A DNA stretch of 64,000 nucleotides from Brachionus plicatilis (Eukaryota; Rotifera; Eurotatoria; Ploima; Brachionidae): NCBI GenBank assembly GCA_010279815.1, contig QEOQ01000122.1, positions 523,742 to 587,741 on the forward strand, in the 5' to 3' direction. Positions 32,324 to 44,390 of the stretch are shown here, piece by piece; position 1 is the first letter of the stretch; every line of letters starts with the position of its first letter. The position numbers and the translations under genes are program-made. A model generated the notes under the pieces. That model saw nothing but the letters and a program-made list of their open reading frames with translations, made no database searches and was not told where the DNA came from.

Positions 32324-33452
32324 GGCACTAAATTTCTACTTCACCAAATAATTATTAAATACTTCACCAAAATAAACCACCAAAAAAATAATAAAAAGTG
32401 AACCAAATAAATATATTTTTCACCAAAACAATTTTATTTCACCAAAAAAAATATTATTTTTTCACCAAATTTATTAATTATTTTAAAAGAAAAAAATATT
32501 TATTTCAACCAAAATAATAGTTTTTATCACCAATAATAATACAAATCAGACCAAAAATAATTACTGAACTTTCAAGGCTTGTTTTGCCTTTGCAGGTCTT
32601 CCAGGTTTTCTTTTTTCGTCGATAGGAATAGGGTTCCTAAACCCTTGATAAGAATGAGCTTTTTTTTGTAAAAACATTAAGAATAATTCTGAAATATTCA
32701 ATGATTATTGTAGTTAATTTCGATAAAAAGATTAGTATAACTGAAAACAAAATGAATAAATATAGAGAAAAAAAATTAAATAGAAATTTCAGAATTAAAA
32801 AAGAAATTTTTTTTTGAAGTTTTGGCTTTATTTAAAAAAAAATTCAAATCTTAAAAACTCTTATATATTTTGAATATTATATTTTGAGCTATTATTTATT
32901 AACCACGACGTAGCAAAATTATTTAAGTAATTTAAGTTATAAAATTAAGGATGAAACTTTAAAAAACTGGAACATGGTACAGCACCCTATGCTCCCACTT
33001 TATATAATTAAAACAATTTTTTAATTAAGAAAAAAATTTAATTTGATAATTAATTTGATTGACATGAAGACTAAAGATTTTTTTTGGTACAGAAAGTTCA
33101 AAATTCAACATATTATTGCCATCATATCGATTGAGTTCTAATTGATTTTTTTAAGGATTTGCGGTAAAATAACATTATGAAAAATACAATTTATAATATT
33201 TTTGGGGAATAAAAAATTTATTTGGTGAAGTATAAATTAATTTGGTTAAAATAAAATTAATATGGTTTAGAAACCTATTTTGTATTGGTGGTTTGATTTG
33301 CACAGGTAATTGTGATTTTTTGGTGTCAATTAAGAATAAATTTGCGGCAAAATACACGAATTAGGTGTTCAATTTTGGTAATCGAGTTTCGCCTTAGATA
33401 ATATTTTTTTGGTGATATTCTTTATTTTTTTGGTGAACGATAATTGTATGCC
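32324..33452. mobile_element. Mutator-like element with 9-bp target duplication
   Basis: The ends begin GGCACTAAATTTCT and GGCATACAATTATC on opposite strands, and ATATTTAAA is duplicated perfectly outside (32315-32323, 33453-33461). Both arms carry many CACCAAA motifs pointing inwards (32336-32560, and complement 33222-33434), as subterminal repeats do. The interior keeps a transposase C-terminus (32571-32665). The 9-bp duplication and SWIM-type tail point to the Mutator superfamily. Confidence 0.85.
32571..32665 (-). pseudogene. Mutator-like transposase C-terminal tail
   Basis: The minus strand reads KRKPGRPAKAKQALKVQ and a stop, the GRPxK-type tail that follows the SWIM finger in many MULE transposases. 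No finger or catalytic domain is left within the element. Confidence 0.6.
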
Positions 33453-34042
33453 ATATTTAAAAACAAACTTTTAAAGACAGATTCAACTTAGAAATAAAAG
33501 TAAAAGAAACAAGCGGTACCGTTTGTATATTCGACAATCAGCATTCGAATCATTCAGAAGTAGAAGATCTTTCAACTGTGGTTAAAAGGATAACTTTTTT
33601 TTTTTATTATTTGTATTTAATCTATGGTGGAATATGTATTTTTTTGTTTGTGTTTTTTTATAACACAAACAAAAAAGTTTTTTTTGTATCTTATATAAAA
33701 TCTTTTTTTATGATCAATCGCTTCTATTTTTTTAATCGCTATTTTTAAATGAATCAAAAATAGAATAATAATATAGGCCACGGCAGAATATTTACTGAGT
33801 GAGGTTAAGTGAGAATAGCTACAGCATGGTATCTGTTTTAAAAGACGAAGAAAAAAATATTTTTTTATATTTGTCCAATCCAAATATATAATAGATTATT
33901 ATATAGTAGAATTATTCTGTTATTCACAATTTTATTTGATTAATTTGATTTTTTTTATTTAGAAAAGATGTAATATTTAAAAGTTTTATTCGAAAATCCA
34001 CCGGTAAAAATATACAAAAAGAAATTTAAAAAAAAGTAATAA

Positions 34043-34851
34043 TTAATTTGTTTCATTTAAATTTTCATCATTGACATGCTGATTAGAAATATGAGACTTT
34101 AAGTTACATAGTAGCGAGAATTTTTTGTCGCACAAAGAACAAGAAAATGGTTTTTCTCCTTTAAACAAAAAGTTTTAAAATTTTAAAAAAGAACCAAAAA
34201 ATTTTTCTTACCTGAATGAATGAGCATATGATTTTTGAGATTAGCCATTTTGGTGAAACCTTTGTGACAAAGGTCACATTTAAAAGGCCAAGTTCCATTA
34301 TGTGTGTGCACATGCGAGCGTAGGTCACCAGGAGTCGAAAACGACTTGGGACACTGTGTACACTTGTGAGGCTTGTTGGTCGTATGTGTCAATTTGTGAT
34401 AGTATAAATTGGAACTGGCAGTAAACCTTTTTCCACAAACAGTGCATTGATGCGGCTTTTCACCCGAGTGTATGCGCACATGGGTGTTGAGTGAAGATGA
34501 GGTGGAAAAGGCCTTACCGCAAGTTTCACACACATGCGGTTTTTCTCCCGTGTGCACTCTAATATGTCTTTGGAGAAGAGATGGCCGATCAAAGCTCTTT
34601 GAACATGTTTCGCAAACCCATTCTTTCTTTGTCCTTTTAACTCTAGGGGTTTCGGTCCTTTCGTCCTCGGAACAGGTCGACGCGGTAGAGTATCCGGACG
34701 AGTTGATGCCGTCCGGACTGTAGCGCATCGCCAGACTAGCTAGAAAAAAGTTAACAATGCTGCTATTTACCTGCATGCTCTGTGTTGACTCTTGGTCTTG
34801 TTTTCTCTTGGCAAACGAAGGTGACAGGATATTTTCAATCATAAAAGACAT
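34043..34851 (-). CDS. Six-finger C2H2 transcription factor with eh1-like repressor motif
   Basis: Exons 34212-34851 and 34043-34158 are joined through a 53-bp GT-AG intron (phase 1), giving 251 residues. The start is the ATG at 34849-34851. The N-terminus has FMIENIL (residues 3-9), an eh1-like FxIxxIL motif that recruits Groucho-type corepressors. Five C2H2 fingers follow in the first exon (about 83-213), joined by TGEKP-type linkers, with an unusual HNGTWPFKC linker before the fifth. The intron falls inside the GEKP linker before finger six, which is encoded wholly by the short second exon (CSLCDKKFSLLCNLKSH). A stop follows soon after. It is very probably a nuclear DNA-binding repressor. 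I cannot assign the subfamily: it has the FEZF-like layout of eh1 plus six fingers, but the finger sequences do not look like FEZF. Confidence 0.85.
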
Positions 34852-34869
34852 CTTATTGTGATTCAATTG

Positions 34870-37690
34870 AGGAGTGTTCTGAAATAATAAAAAAAATCTA
34901 TCGGTTTTATAGACTAAATTGGAGGCGAATTATAGTCCAATTGAATTTTACTTCCTGTCAAAATTGAGTTGTAGAATTCTAACACCTAATTTAGACTCAA
35001 TATTTGAATCACTTCCTTTTCAAAAGGTATTAAATTTTTAAAATAACTTTTTTATTTCCTAGTACAAACAATAACAAGATAGATAGGATAAGTATTATGT
35101 TATTAGAAACACGTTTATATTTCAAATCTTTAAAAAGATTTTTTTAAGAAGATAATGTCTGATTCTAATCACATAATCAATCAAAGCGAGATAAGTCTAA
35201 CACTCAACAAAAAGGTTCTAATAAAATTAGCCGCAATAATTCGGCAATATTTGAGTTACAATACTTGAAAATTTTATTAGATTCAAGTGCTTAATTGTCT
35301 TGGCTAGAAGCTCAGCGTGCCATTTACCTGAATTGATCTCTTAAATACAATTGATTTGACTTGATTGTTAATATCTCTTGATATATCAATACTTTGATGA
35401 AACGCTAATTTTCTCCTTAAAATGACAATTGCTTCCTAGATAGTACCTGATTTCTAAAAAAATTCACAAAGCTCGTATTACTGATTTTAAATCTGCTAAT
35501 TAGAATTTTTACCCACAAATCGTATTAATTTTTAAGCCTTCCTTCTAATTTACTTCATTTTATCACATAAGTTGACATCACTCTATGACAGGTTGCAATG
35601 ATTCGAAAATATTTGCTTCAGTAAAATAAAGTTAAAAAAACATGATTAAAAATTCAAATATATTAATATTTCAATTTGATTTAAAATTATGTAAAACAAA
35701 AAGTTTCAAAATTTTTTTTTTTTTTTTAAATTTTTTAAAAATCAAAAGCCCAAAATATTTAACTTTAAGAAAGGATTAATTTCTGTTCCAATCTATTCAG
35801 GTATTTCCCAAATTTTATTTAAAAAATTGATAAAATAGTACAGTATCTGACTGTAACTTTGATTTTTGAAACAATTTTTCATTAAGATAACTGCACGAGG
35901 ATAATCTGAAAAATAAAATAAATTTTTGACTCTTTATCTAATTTTAAAAAATTTAAATTAAAATAGTTCGAATTCTACTTCAGTCACTTGATTATGTTAA
36001 CGCTATTTAAATTGGACAATAATAACAAAAAGTAAAATTTAAATTTTGTAAATCACTAAATTTTTTTAAGAAAATTAATTTTTCGAAAAAAGAAGGTTCA
36101 AAAGAAGGAAATTCCGATTAGAAAAACCCTCTAATTTTTATTTTTAACAAAAGTAAAAAAAATTGTAAAACGCCAATTAGGTTTCAAAAAAAAATAAAAA
36201 AAGCATACAAAAATTAAATTAAAATAATTACAATGTTTTTTATTTTTTTTATTTTCACTCAATCAAAAAGGCTCATTAAATTTCTAAAACTTTTTCGGAC
36301 ATTGAAGATTGAAGCATTGAAGCTTTATAAATTTGTTTACCTTGAGTAAATTACTCACTTAGAAAGTATTTTATTGTTTATTTAATTGTAATATTTGTTT
36401 GCACTCTTACGAATTTATGTATAATTTATACAAACAATTCGAAAATAAAATTATTGAAGTTATTTGATGATTGTTCGAACATATCAACTCGGCTTTTATG
36501 TGATAAGAATTTTGTACAAAAATAAATAAGACTCGAACAATTAAAATTTTTAAATATATAATTTTTAGAGAATATTTTTAATCATCGATTTATTTTTGCT
36601 GAGCATAAAATGTCAAATGAAAGACTGAAATTTTTTCAAACTTGTTTTTCTAAATATTCTTCTTTGTAAAAATATTCTTTTTTGGTTTTCTCCATTAGAT
36701 TTTTATTTATTTAATTTTTGTGAAACATTGTCCTTCTAAAATTTTAAATTTTGAAAACAAACAACTTAAAAAAACTTACCATATTCTGAATTTTAATTTT
36801 AATCCTTATTTTACATTTTATTGTAAATAGTAAAATTTCTTTTCTTCTTAATTTTTTTGATAATTTTCTATCGCTTAATCAGACGTAAAAAAGGCAATAA
36901 AAAAACTTTCTTTTTATTAGTTTTTGAATTCCTCTCCAATAAACGTTAAGTAAAAAAAGAAGGAGCTAGACCATCTTTTATTTTTCTTATAAATATTTCA
37001 TTTTTTTGAAATTCTGAATTAATATTTTTATTTTTTGTTACTTTAAATATTAGTTTAGATAAAAATAAGTCAATTTTTTTTTTAAAAAATAACCTAACAA
37101 TAGTCAAATACAGAATAAGTTTTAAACAATACATTCAATATTATGAATCTTTATTTTTCATTTCAATTTTTTAATTTAAAATTTTTTGATTGTGTGATCA
37201 AGAGAAAGTGTTATTTCGGTAAATTTTTCGAATTTTTACTAGTAAATTTAATTGCTCAATAAATTTAAAAAATTCAAAAGGGAAAAATAAATTCACTAAT
37301 TCGAAGATTATTTAAAAATTTTCCATTATTATTAATGATTATGATCACTCAAATTTTATTTTAAACTTTTATGCGCCAAAATTCATATAACTGAAAAGAG
37401 GAAATAGATGCAAACCATCAGGTTCTCCCAAAAAATAAATTATAACTTTAAAAAAGAATTATTATTTTTTTTGTTGAAATAGTAGTTTAAAGAGAATCCA
37501 TCCGGGCAGTTTGGCATGGAAGCCTACTTTCCTTTCAGTCCCCTGTTAAACAATTTTAATAAAATTCAAAAATATTAAAAAAAATTTGAATTTTTAAAAA
37601 GAATTTCTTTTTTTCCCCATAAGCAAACAAGAAACTTGGAATGCTTTAGCCAATTTTTGTCAGAAGAGAAAAAAACTTATGGGAAAAATT
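34870..37690. other. Gene-free AT-rich region
   Basis: No exon recognised. It probably contains promoter and regulatory DNA of the zinc-finger gene on the right of its start. I see no clear repeat boundaries. Confidence 0.45.
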
Positions 37691-38440
37691 AAACATGTCT
37701 AAGGTAAGATCACACTAAGAGTTTTCAGAGCAGATCTGGAATTCAAGTAAAAAAGGATTGAGAATGCATTAAAGTAAGTACATGAGCGTGCTAAAAAAAT
37801 CCTAGTTGTTGACTTTAACAGGTATGAGATGAGATTGGCAAAAATCGGACTAACAAAACCAAGTGATAGAAGAGTGAGAGGAGATTTGATTGAAATGTTC
37901 AATTTCTAGTAAACGGATAAGAGGAGTTTAAACTTATCAGATATCCATTTTTAGATCAAGTGAATTAGGTCTTGCTGGGAAATTAAGAAGCGATTGCATG
38001 AGAATTTAAAGGTAAGCTTTTCTGTCGAGTTAAGAAATTATTTAACAGCAATGTCACTGATTGGTATGCTTTTTTAAAAAATAGAATGGTTCTATTCTAG
38101 AATATTTATTTATTTATTTATTTATTATGCTCTTAGGCTGAGGCCGTCATTCGACCACTTGCTCAACGCCCAGTCAAATTAGGTGGCGTTTTATTTTTAA
38201 AATTCTCCGATTAAATAAATAAAAATAAAAAATTGTAGAAAAAATTGAGTAAATGAGTATAAAAGAATAAAATTTAAGTATAAAAAAAATTAAAATAAAG
38301 AATATGTTGTGCCTATGTCAATAGAAATCTTTAAAATAGCTTTAGACAAATTCAGGCGAATTGGCTGCTACAGCATCACACTGCTACAAAGTATTAATAC
38401 GCTCAAACATTCTACTTGTTACTATGTCGCAGCAAAAACT
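37690..38440 (+). pseudogene. Degenerate LINE C-terminal region with an inserted tail fragment
   Basis: The plus strand retains HERAKKILVVDFNRYEMRLAK and SDRRVRGDLIEMF, equivalent to the post-RT region of the LINE at 1845, with many stops. At about 38100-38210 a minus-strand fragment with an AAAT tail interrupts it. LINE-like 3' sequence resumes at 38333-38440. Confidence 0.55.
38100..38210 (-). repeat. LINE/SINE 3'-end fragment with (AAAT)n tail
   Basis: On the minus strand a unique segment (GACGGCCTCAGCCTAAGAGC) is followed by five or more AAAT units, typical of a non-LTR 3' terminus. Confidence 0.55.
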
Positions 38441-38444
38441 CAAA

Positions 38445-41150
38445 CTTACCAACACAAGTTTTATAAATGATAACTTTTTTTTTATTAAATTTTAGATGGT
38501 AAATATAAAAAAAATATTTTCAGTTTTTATTAATTCAAATTTTTATCTAATTGATAAGTAAAAGATACGGTCAGTGTCCGGCATAAAGAAGATATGATTA
38601 AATCCTGTGATACAGGCGATTAAAATGTAATCAGAGCCAGCTCATAATTTATCAGAAACAAGATTCTTCATTGCATTTTAAGCCAGTTGAAATAGAAATC
38701 CAATATTTTAAAACTCTTTATTTTCTATGTAAATATTTATCACTTATAAAAATAATGGTCATCAAAAATAAAATGAATTATCCTTGAATAAAATTATAAA
38801 ATTATAATTCAAAATTATTTTAATGGTCAAATCAACTTTTTTTTAATTTTTCATTCTTATTTAAGGATTTTGTTTATATTATATGATAATTTTTTATTTT
38901 TTTTTCAAATATTATTGTCATTCATGTTTAAGCTCAAACTATTGTTTTATAAGTAATCAGATTAAAGTTTTATTTTATTAAATTATCGATTCTTTTTATT
39001 ATAGCCTAGAGGAGGTTCAAAATTAGCTAGATAAAACGAAAGTTCTTTACTATTGATAATCCAAAGTGTTTATTTTTTATTAATTTAATTCCATTTCAAG
39101 AATAAAAGAAGAAATTGTCTGGATTAAATTGAAAATTTTCTCGTTCAATATTTGAACATAAATTTCCACACCTAAAATCAAATTGATATTTAATATTAAA
39201 ACTCTTAAATGAACGAAATATAATATCCTTCTCAAATGCATTGACTAAGCAATTTTTTTTAAATTTAATTGAATCATTTCTTCATGGTATTAAATTTTTC
39301 AGGATGTTGTTGTAGTAAAGATTATCGTTTTTTCTTGAACAAGTCTTAAAATGCTTGCAAAGTTTTGTACTTATAAAAGTGGTCTCAATTTACATTTAGG
39401 GGTTGTTTTCAGCTGTTTCGAATTATTTTAATATTTAATATGAAAATCAATTACTTTCTTTTTAGAATTTATTTACGTGACAAAATCCGTAAAAGAAACT
39501 TTTGTAAACAATTTTCAGTAATTAAAAAGGAGTTGTTTCAATTAATAGGATACAAAATTTAATAGTTATAGAGAAAAAAAAATAGATCCTGGATCTTATT
39601 CATAGACTCACCTGATATAATTTTTATTTATTTTTTTACAAATAAGAAAATAAAAAAAACTTTTACAGATTTTTGTTTCTCTCATCACTAATTTAAAATA
39701 AATATTGATATTGGATTATTTTTAAAGAGAGCTTTCATGAATAATTCAATCAAAGTTTGTCTAAGTAAGAAATTTTCAGAAAATATCATTCAGCATTTTT
39801 TTGAATAAAAGACGGTAAATATGAATTACAAAAATGCTAATTTCTGTAGAAAAGGTCCGTAGAGTTTGTTGAAAAAACTTCAAATTCAGATTCAAAAAAT
39901 CTAAATTATTCAAATTTGTTTTTTGGTAATGCATACTGAACTCTAAATTTCGTTATCTTGATTAAAAAAAATCATTTACTTTCATTTTTCTTGTTGTTTT
40001 AAAAGCAAGAATTCTTGGATGTGCACTTTTTGAAGAACGTTCGTAAATTATTTTCATCATGGTCAATTAATAAATTGATTAATGTTCAAATTAAAATAAT
40101 AAATCAATTGCAACCAAATATCCTTTACTTAATTCTTTTTAAGAAACCAATTAAAATATATAAATTTAGAGCGTTTGAATTTTTAATTTGAAATCAGAAT
40201 TTCTCATAATTTTTTCAAACTCAAGATTAAAATAAATGCATTTTTAGCGCATAAAAAATTGTATTTTAGCAGGGCAGAAGTAAATATCTATTATAGAATT
40301 AATCAACTGATAAAAAATTTTAAGTGCACAATTTTATAAAAAGAAAATTATGTAAAAATTTCTTTAAATTATTGATTAAAGCCAATAGAATATACTCAAC
40401 ATTTCTTGCTCACATATTTTTTTTTTACAAAGTTTAAAAGTCATTTAATGGAAACATAAATAAAATTCAACTTTGTCAGGTTAATCAAACCCTCAAAAAA
40501 TTCAAATCCTTTATTCTACAATTTAAAGAAATAAACTTTATTAATTTAAATAAAATATAATAAAAAAAATATAAGTTTAAACATAAATTTTTGTTCTTTT
40601 TTCTAGTCGAATATTTTTCTTCTAATTTGCACCGCCCATGTAGTAAATAATTTAAAATAAATAATAAAAATGAAAATAAAAGAACTTTTCGATAGATTCA
40701 GGCGTTTATTTAGAAAAAAATCTAAAAATTTTTGAAAAAAATCACATATTTTCAATTTTATTCTTCAAATTTTTAGTTAAGTTCTTATATTAAATCTTAC
40801 GATCTTCGAAAAAAATCTGTTTTTCTGAATCTTCTTTTTTTGATTTTTATCTTCTGATAAATAATCTATAAAAGTTAATTTGGAAAAATTCATTTAAAAT
40901 TATCTAAAATTTAACTTTCTAATTGAGACTAAGCATTTGATAATATTTTAAATATTTTTTTCTATTTAAATCGTCTTCATGGTAGAAATTCAAATCGAAA
41001 AATAAATAAATTATAACTCAAAAAATTATCTTCAGATTTGTTGAAACAAAAACTTTCTAAATAGTTTCTCAATATTATTTAGTTTATAATATTTACAAAA
41101 TAAACGACTTGACTCATTCAAATTACTTGCTACTTTCTCGTCTGTGATGT
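38445..41150. other. Gene-free AT-rich region
   Basis: No exon, RNA gene or element end recognised. Confidence 0.45.
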
Positions 41151-41154
41151 TAAT

Positions 41155-41515
41155 TTTCATAGAAAAATAAAAAAAAATAGAAAGATGAAATATGAAGAAA
41201 ATTAAAACATAGAAAAACAAAAACGAAGAATTTGATTAAATTAACGTAGAAACATAGAAAAATTTAAGTGATTTTGAAATAATATGAGTTAAATTTAGTA
41301 AATTATTTAAAAAAAAATTAAAATAGAAAAGAATAAAGACAATTTTTTTTTAAAAAAATTAATAAGATTATCAATTTACAGTCATCGATTTTTACGTTTA
41401 AAGATATTCTATGTTTTGGTTTTCTATGTTATTTTTCTATGTTAATTGATTTTCTACGCTTTTTCGTGTAAGATAATTTCTGTGTTTTTTAAAATTCTAT
41501 GTTTCGATAAATAAG
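41155..41515. repeat. Inverted ACATAGAAA motif cluster, possible MITE
   Basis: ACATAGAAA-type motifs repeat on the left (41205-41262) and their complement TTTCTATGT on the right (41408-41510). Inward-pointing subterminal motifs suggest a small transposon. I could not fix ends or a target duplication. Confidence 0.4.
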
Positions 41516-41869
41516 TTCACATTTTTTGAAAATAAATTTTTTTTCTTTTGCAGGATAAGTTATGAACAATTAGAACAAAAATTTTAGAATCATTAATTTG
41601 TTTAAATATAATTATAATTTAATTATTGTTTGCAATGAATCTTATTCTTTTCTTTTAATCTCTTTCAATAGCTTGTATCAGGGATTCTAGAAGCAAAAGT
41701 ATTCTCGAGACCCTGATCAAACTAATCTAATAAGAAACAAAATGAAATAAAAAAGGTAAAATAATTTTGGTTTACTTTTTACAAAATTTTAATTAAAAAC
41801 AACATTTATTCAAAAATAAAATAAATAAAGATCACGTAATCAACTTTTTTCTTCTTCTATTTTTTCTAA

Positions 41870-42110
41870 CTTCCCGTGGTACATATATCCCTTCCATTCT
41901 GTCCTTGGCAGCAATTTATGTTTGATCCATCTGAATTTCATTTATTTGAGCTGCTCTCCTCCAAGCCATTGTTAGCCTTCTTGGATTGATTTCTCCTGAA
42001 TCCAGTATTCCAAAAGAAACCGACTCTGGGATTCTGTCTGTTGGTATCTTAATTCACACCCAAGCTTATTAAAGTGTCTTCTCTCGGGTCTGGTGAACTT
42101 TTAAATTACT
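41870..42110 (-). pseudogene. Possible LINE C-terminal relic
   Basis: The minus strand, read with frame changes, gives MAWRRAAQINEIQ and similar basic stretches seen near LINE ORF ends. The base composition is richer in GC than its surroundings. Weak assignment. Confidence 0.3.
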
Positions 42111-42864
42111 AAATTATTTTTTTTAACCAAAATAGGATTAAATGAAAAAATTTGTTAAAATATATAATCAATTATTTATTCAATGAAACGGAGAAACAAA
42201 TAAAAAAATTGTTAACAATAATATAATGCTACTTAGTTAAAATAAAATAATCTAAATTTAAAATTCAAATTTTCAATTGGCTTATGAAAAAGTGAAAAAA
42301 CAATAATTCTTCTAGAACATTTTTTCTACATTATTGATATATTTTTTGAACTTGGACTTTTTTTTCTAAGAAATGGTTCAATTGATGGCACTGTATTTTT
42401 TATGCAGTTTTTCATAAATTTTGTATTATGTACTAATTTATTATTTATTACTTTATTATTACATTTAAATTTATTAAATCCGAATCAAAAATCAAAAAAT
42501 CTCCGATTCGAGAACATCTCTTTGAGTCATGCAACTGACAGACTTGTCCACAACGACAGACATGTATCCAGCTGCAAAAATCTCAAAAAAGAAAACAATT
42601 TAGTTACAAATTGCTTTCAAACTAAGCTCACAAACTTTAAATAAAAAAAAATTGTCCATATGCTAAAAATTTTTTTTTAAATTTCTGTAAACCATTATGA
42701 CCCTTAGGGGTTTTATCCTTTCATTTCATCACAATCCTTTCCAGCCCAGTCGCACCACATACTTTTCTGCAGTATTTTTCCACTCAATCGATCTATTTCT
42801 TCCAACATTTTTAAAGCCAGAAAGCATCACCACAAAATTTTCTCCGCACTTGTCCAAATAAATG

Positions 42865-43320
42865 GGCATTGTAAATTTTGGTACAAAAATCAAAAAAAAA
42901 ATATTAAAAATGCCAAAGCTTAAGTTCTGAAGGACCAAAACATGTTCTGTAAATTGTAGCAAATGATACATCCTTTGTACCACCAATATACTGGTTCTGC
43001 AAAACTCAGAAAATATAGTACAAATTAAAACTAACTTGTACGCATTTTGTTCTTCGACTCTTATTCGACTCTTCCTCAACTTTTCCTTTAGGAAGAGTTG
43101 AAGAAAAGAAAGAGTCGAGGAAAGGAAATGTACAAGTTAATTTAAATTGTACTGTAGTAAATTTGGGATATTATAATAAAAATCCAATTCAACTTTAAGT
43201 GGTGGTACAAAGGATGTATCAATTGCTACAATTTACAGAACATGTTTTGGTCCTTCAGAACTTGAGCTTTGGCATTTTTGATATTTTGTTTTTGATTTTT
43301 GTACCAAAATTCACAATGCC
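42865..43320. mobile_element. Mutator-like palindromic MITE, 9-bp target duplication
   Basis: The arms are reverse complements from GGCATTGTAAATTTTGGTAC to its mirrored end. AAATAAATG is present directly outside both ends (42856-42864, 43321-43329). The termini resemble the element at 30859. The two arms meet at a GAGTCGA/TCGACTC-rich centre near 43060-43130. Confidence 0.9.
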
Positions 43321-43879
43321 AAATAAATGGCTAAAATAAATAAAAAAAAAAATGCTTTTATAAAATTTAGCTTTTTGTTGAAGGCTAAAAATTGCGTGAT
43401 TCATTTATGTGAAAATCTGTAAGAAAAAAAAAAGCAATTAAAATTAAAAAATTCCACAATAAAATAAATAAATAAAATTGAGTTGAAAAAAACACATTTG
43501 TTAAATTGATGACAGATTTGTTCAGCGCCCAACAACAACAGCAAAATCATTTTATGTTTGATGCTCTGTGGATGAGTGAGCCGTGGATAGTGCCACGAGC
43601 AATTAGCTTTCACAACAAAATAGACTGCTTGAACAACATATTGGTTTTAAGAAAGAAAGCAGCTTTTTATTGCGATTGTATACAAGGTAAACATTAGCAA
43701 TCAGTGCGATTCTTTTGTTCGTACTTGGCAAGCTTTTCTTTGACTTCTATCCACCAAGTGAAACTACAATAGAATAAATAATTCATAGAGAGAAAAAGAA
43801 ATAAGAAAAAATCCAATTGATTAAATATTAATCGCTAGTTTCACTACGAGGGTTTTTCGATTCTCAATCGGCTCTTTTT

Positions 43880-43882
43880 NNN
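43880..43882. other. Assembly gap (3 N)
   Basis: Three N at the start of a poly-A run upstream of the POU gene. Confidence 1.
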
Positions 43883-44390
43883 AAAAAAAAAAAAAAAAAA
43901 AACTAACTAATTGATTCTTTTATTGCGCGATTGTCATTCACAAATTCCAAACTCCACCTGAAGATAACTGAATCGACTCAGCAACAACAACAACAACAAC
44001 AGTAAAATAAAAAATCGATTAAATAAAATCGAAAATGCAATTGGCTCAGCAAATCCGACCAGTAGCGCACTCACTCTCAGCCATAATCAACTAGCGCTGA
44101 TTTATTTTCCTCTATTGATTGGCTCAAAGCGCTCACTTCGAAACTAAAAAACAACTTTGTTTCCTTAAGAAGCTGCAAATTTCAAATTTTTTTTTCGAAA
44201 TATATAGAAAAAAATAAATCCGAACAAGCAAAAAAAAATTCAACTAAATTTCTCAATTTTAAATTCAAATCCCCGAGCAGCTCTAACCACCAATTAGGCT
44301 AAACCGTTTAAAATTAATTAATCTAATTAATAAGTATTAAATTATTAAATTACATGCATATTTAAAAGTGTTTGAATTAGATTTAGAGCA
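43883..44390 (+). promoter_or_regulatory. Upstream region of POU4 gene
   Basis: Less AT-rich than the surroundings, with a CAA tandem (43981-44001). Probably promoter and 5' UTR. No TATA box is convincing. Confidence 0.35.

Noticed and set aside
33617..33883. 88-codon minus-strand ORF
   Set aside because: AT-rich noise over a short inverted repeat (33636-33682), no domain.
43509..43686. Gln-rich ORF ending at a good splice donor upstream of POU4
   Set aside because: It ends in phase 1, and the possible acceptors before the POU4 ATG give immediate stops. It may be a non-coding 5' exon or chance, so it was not called as coding.
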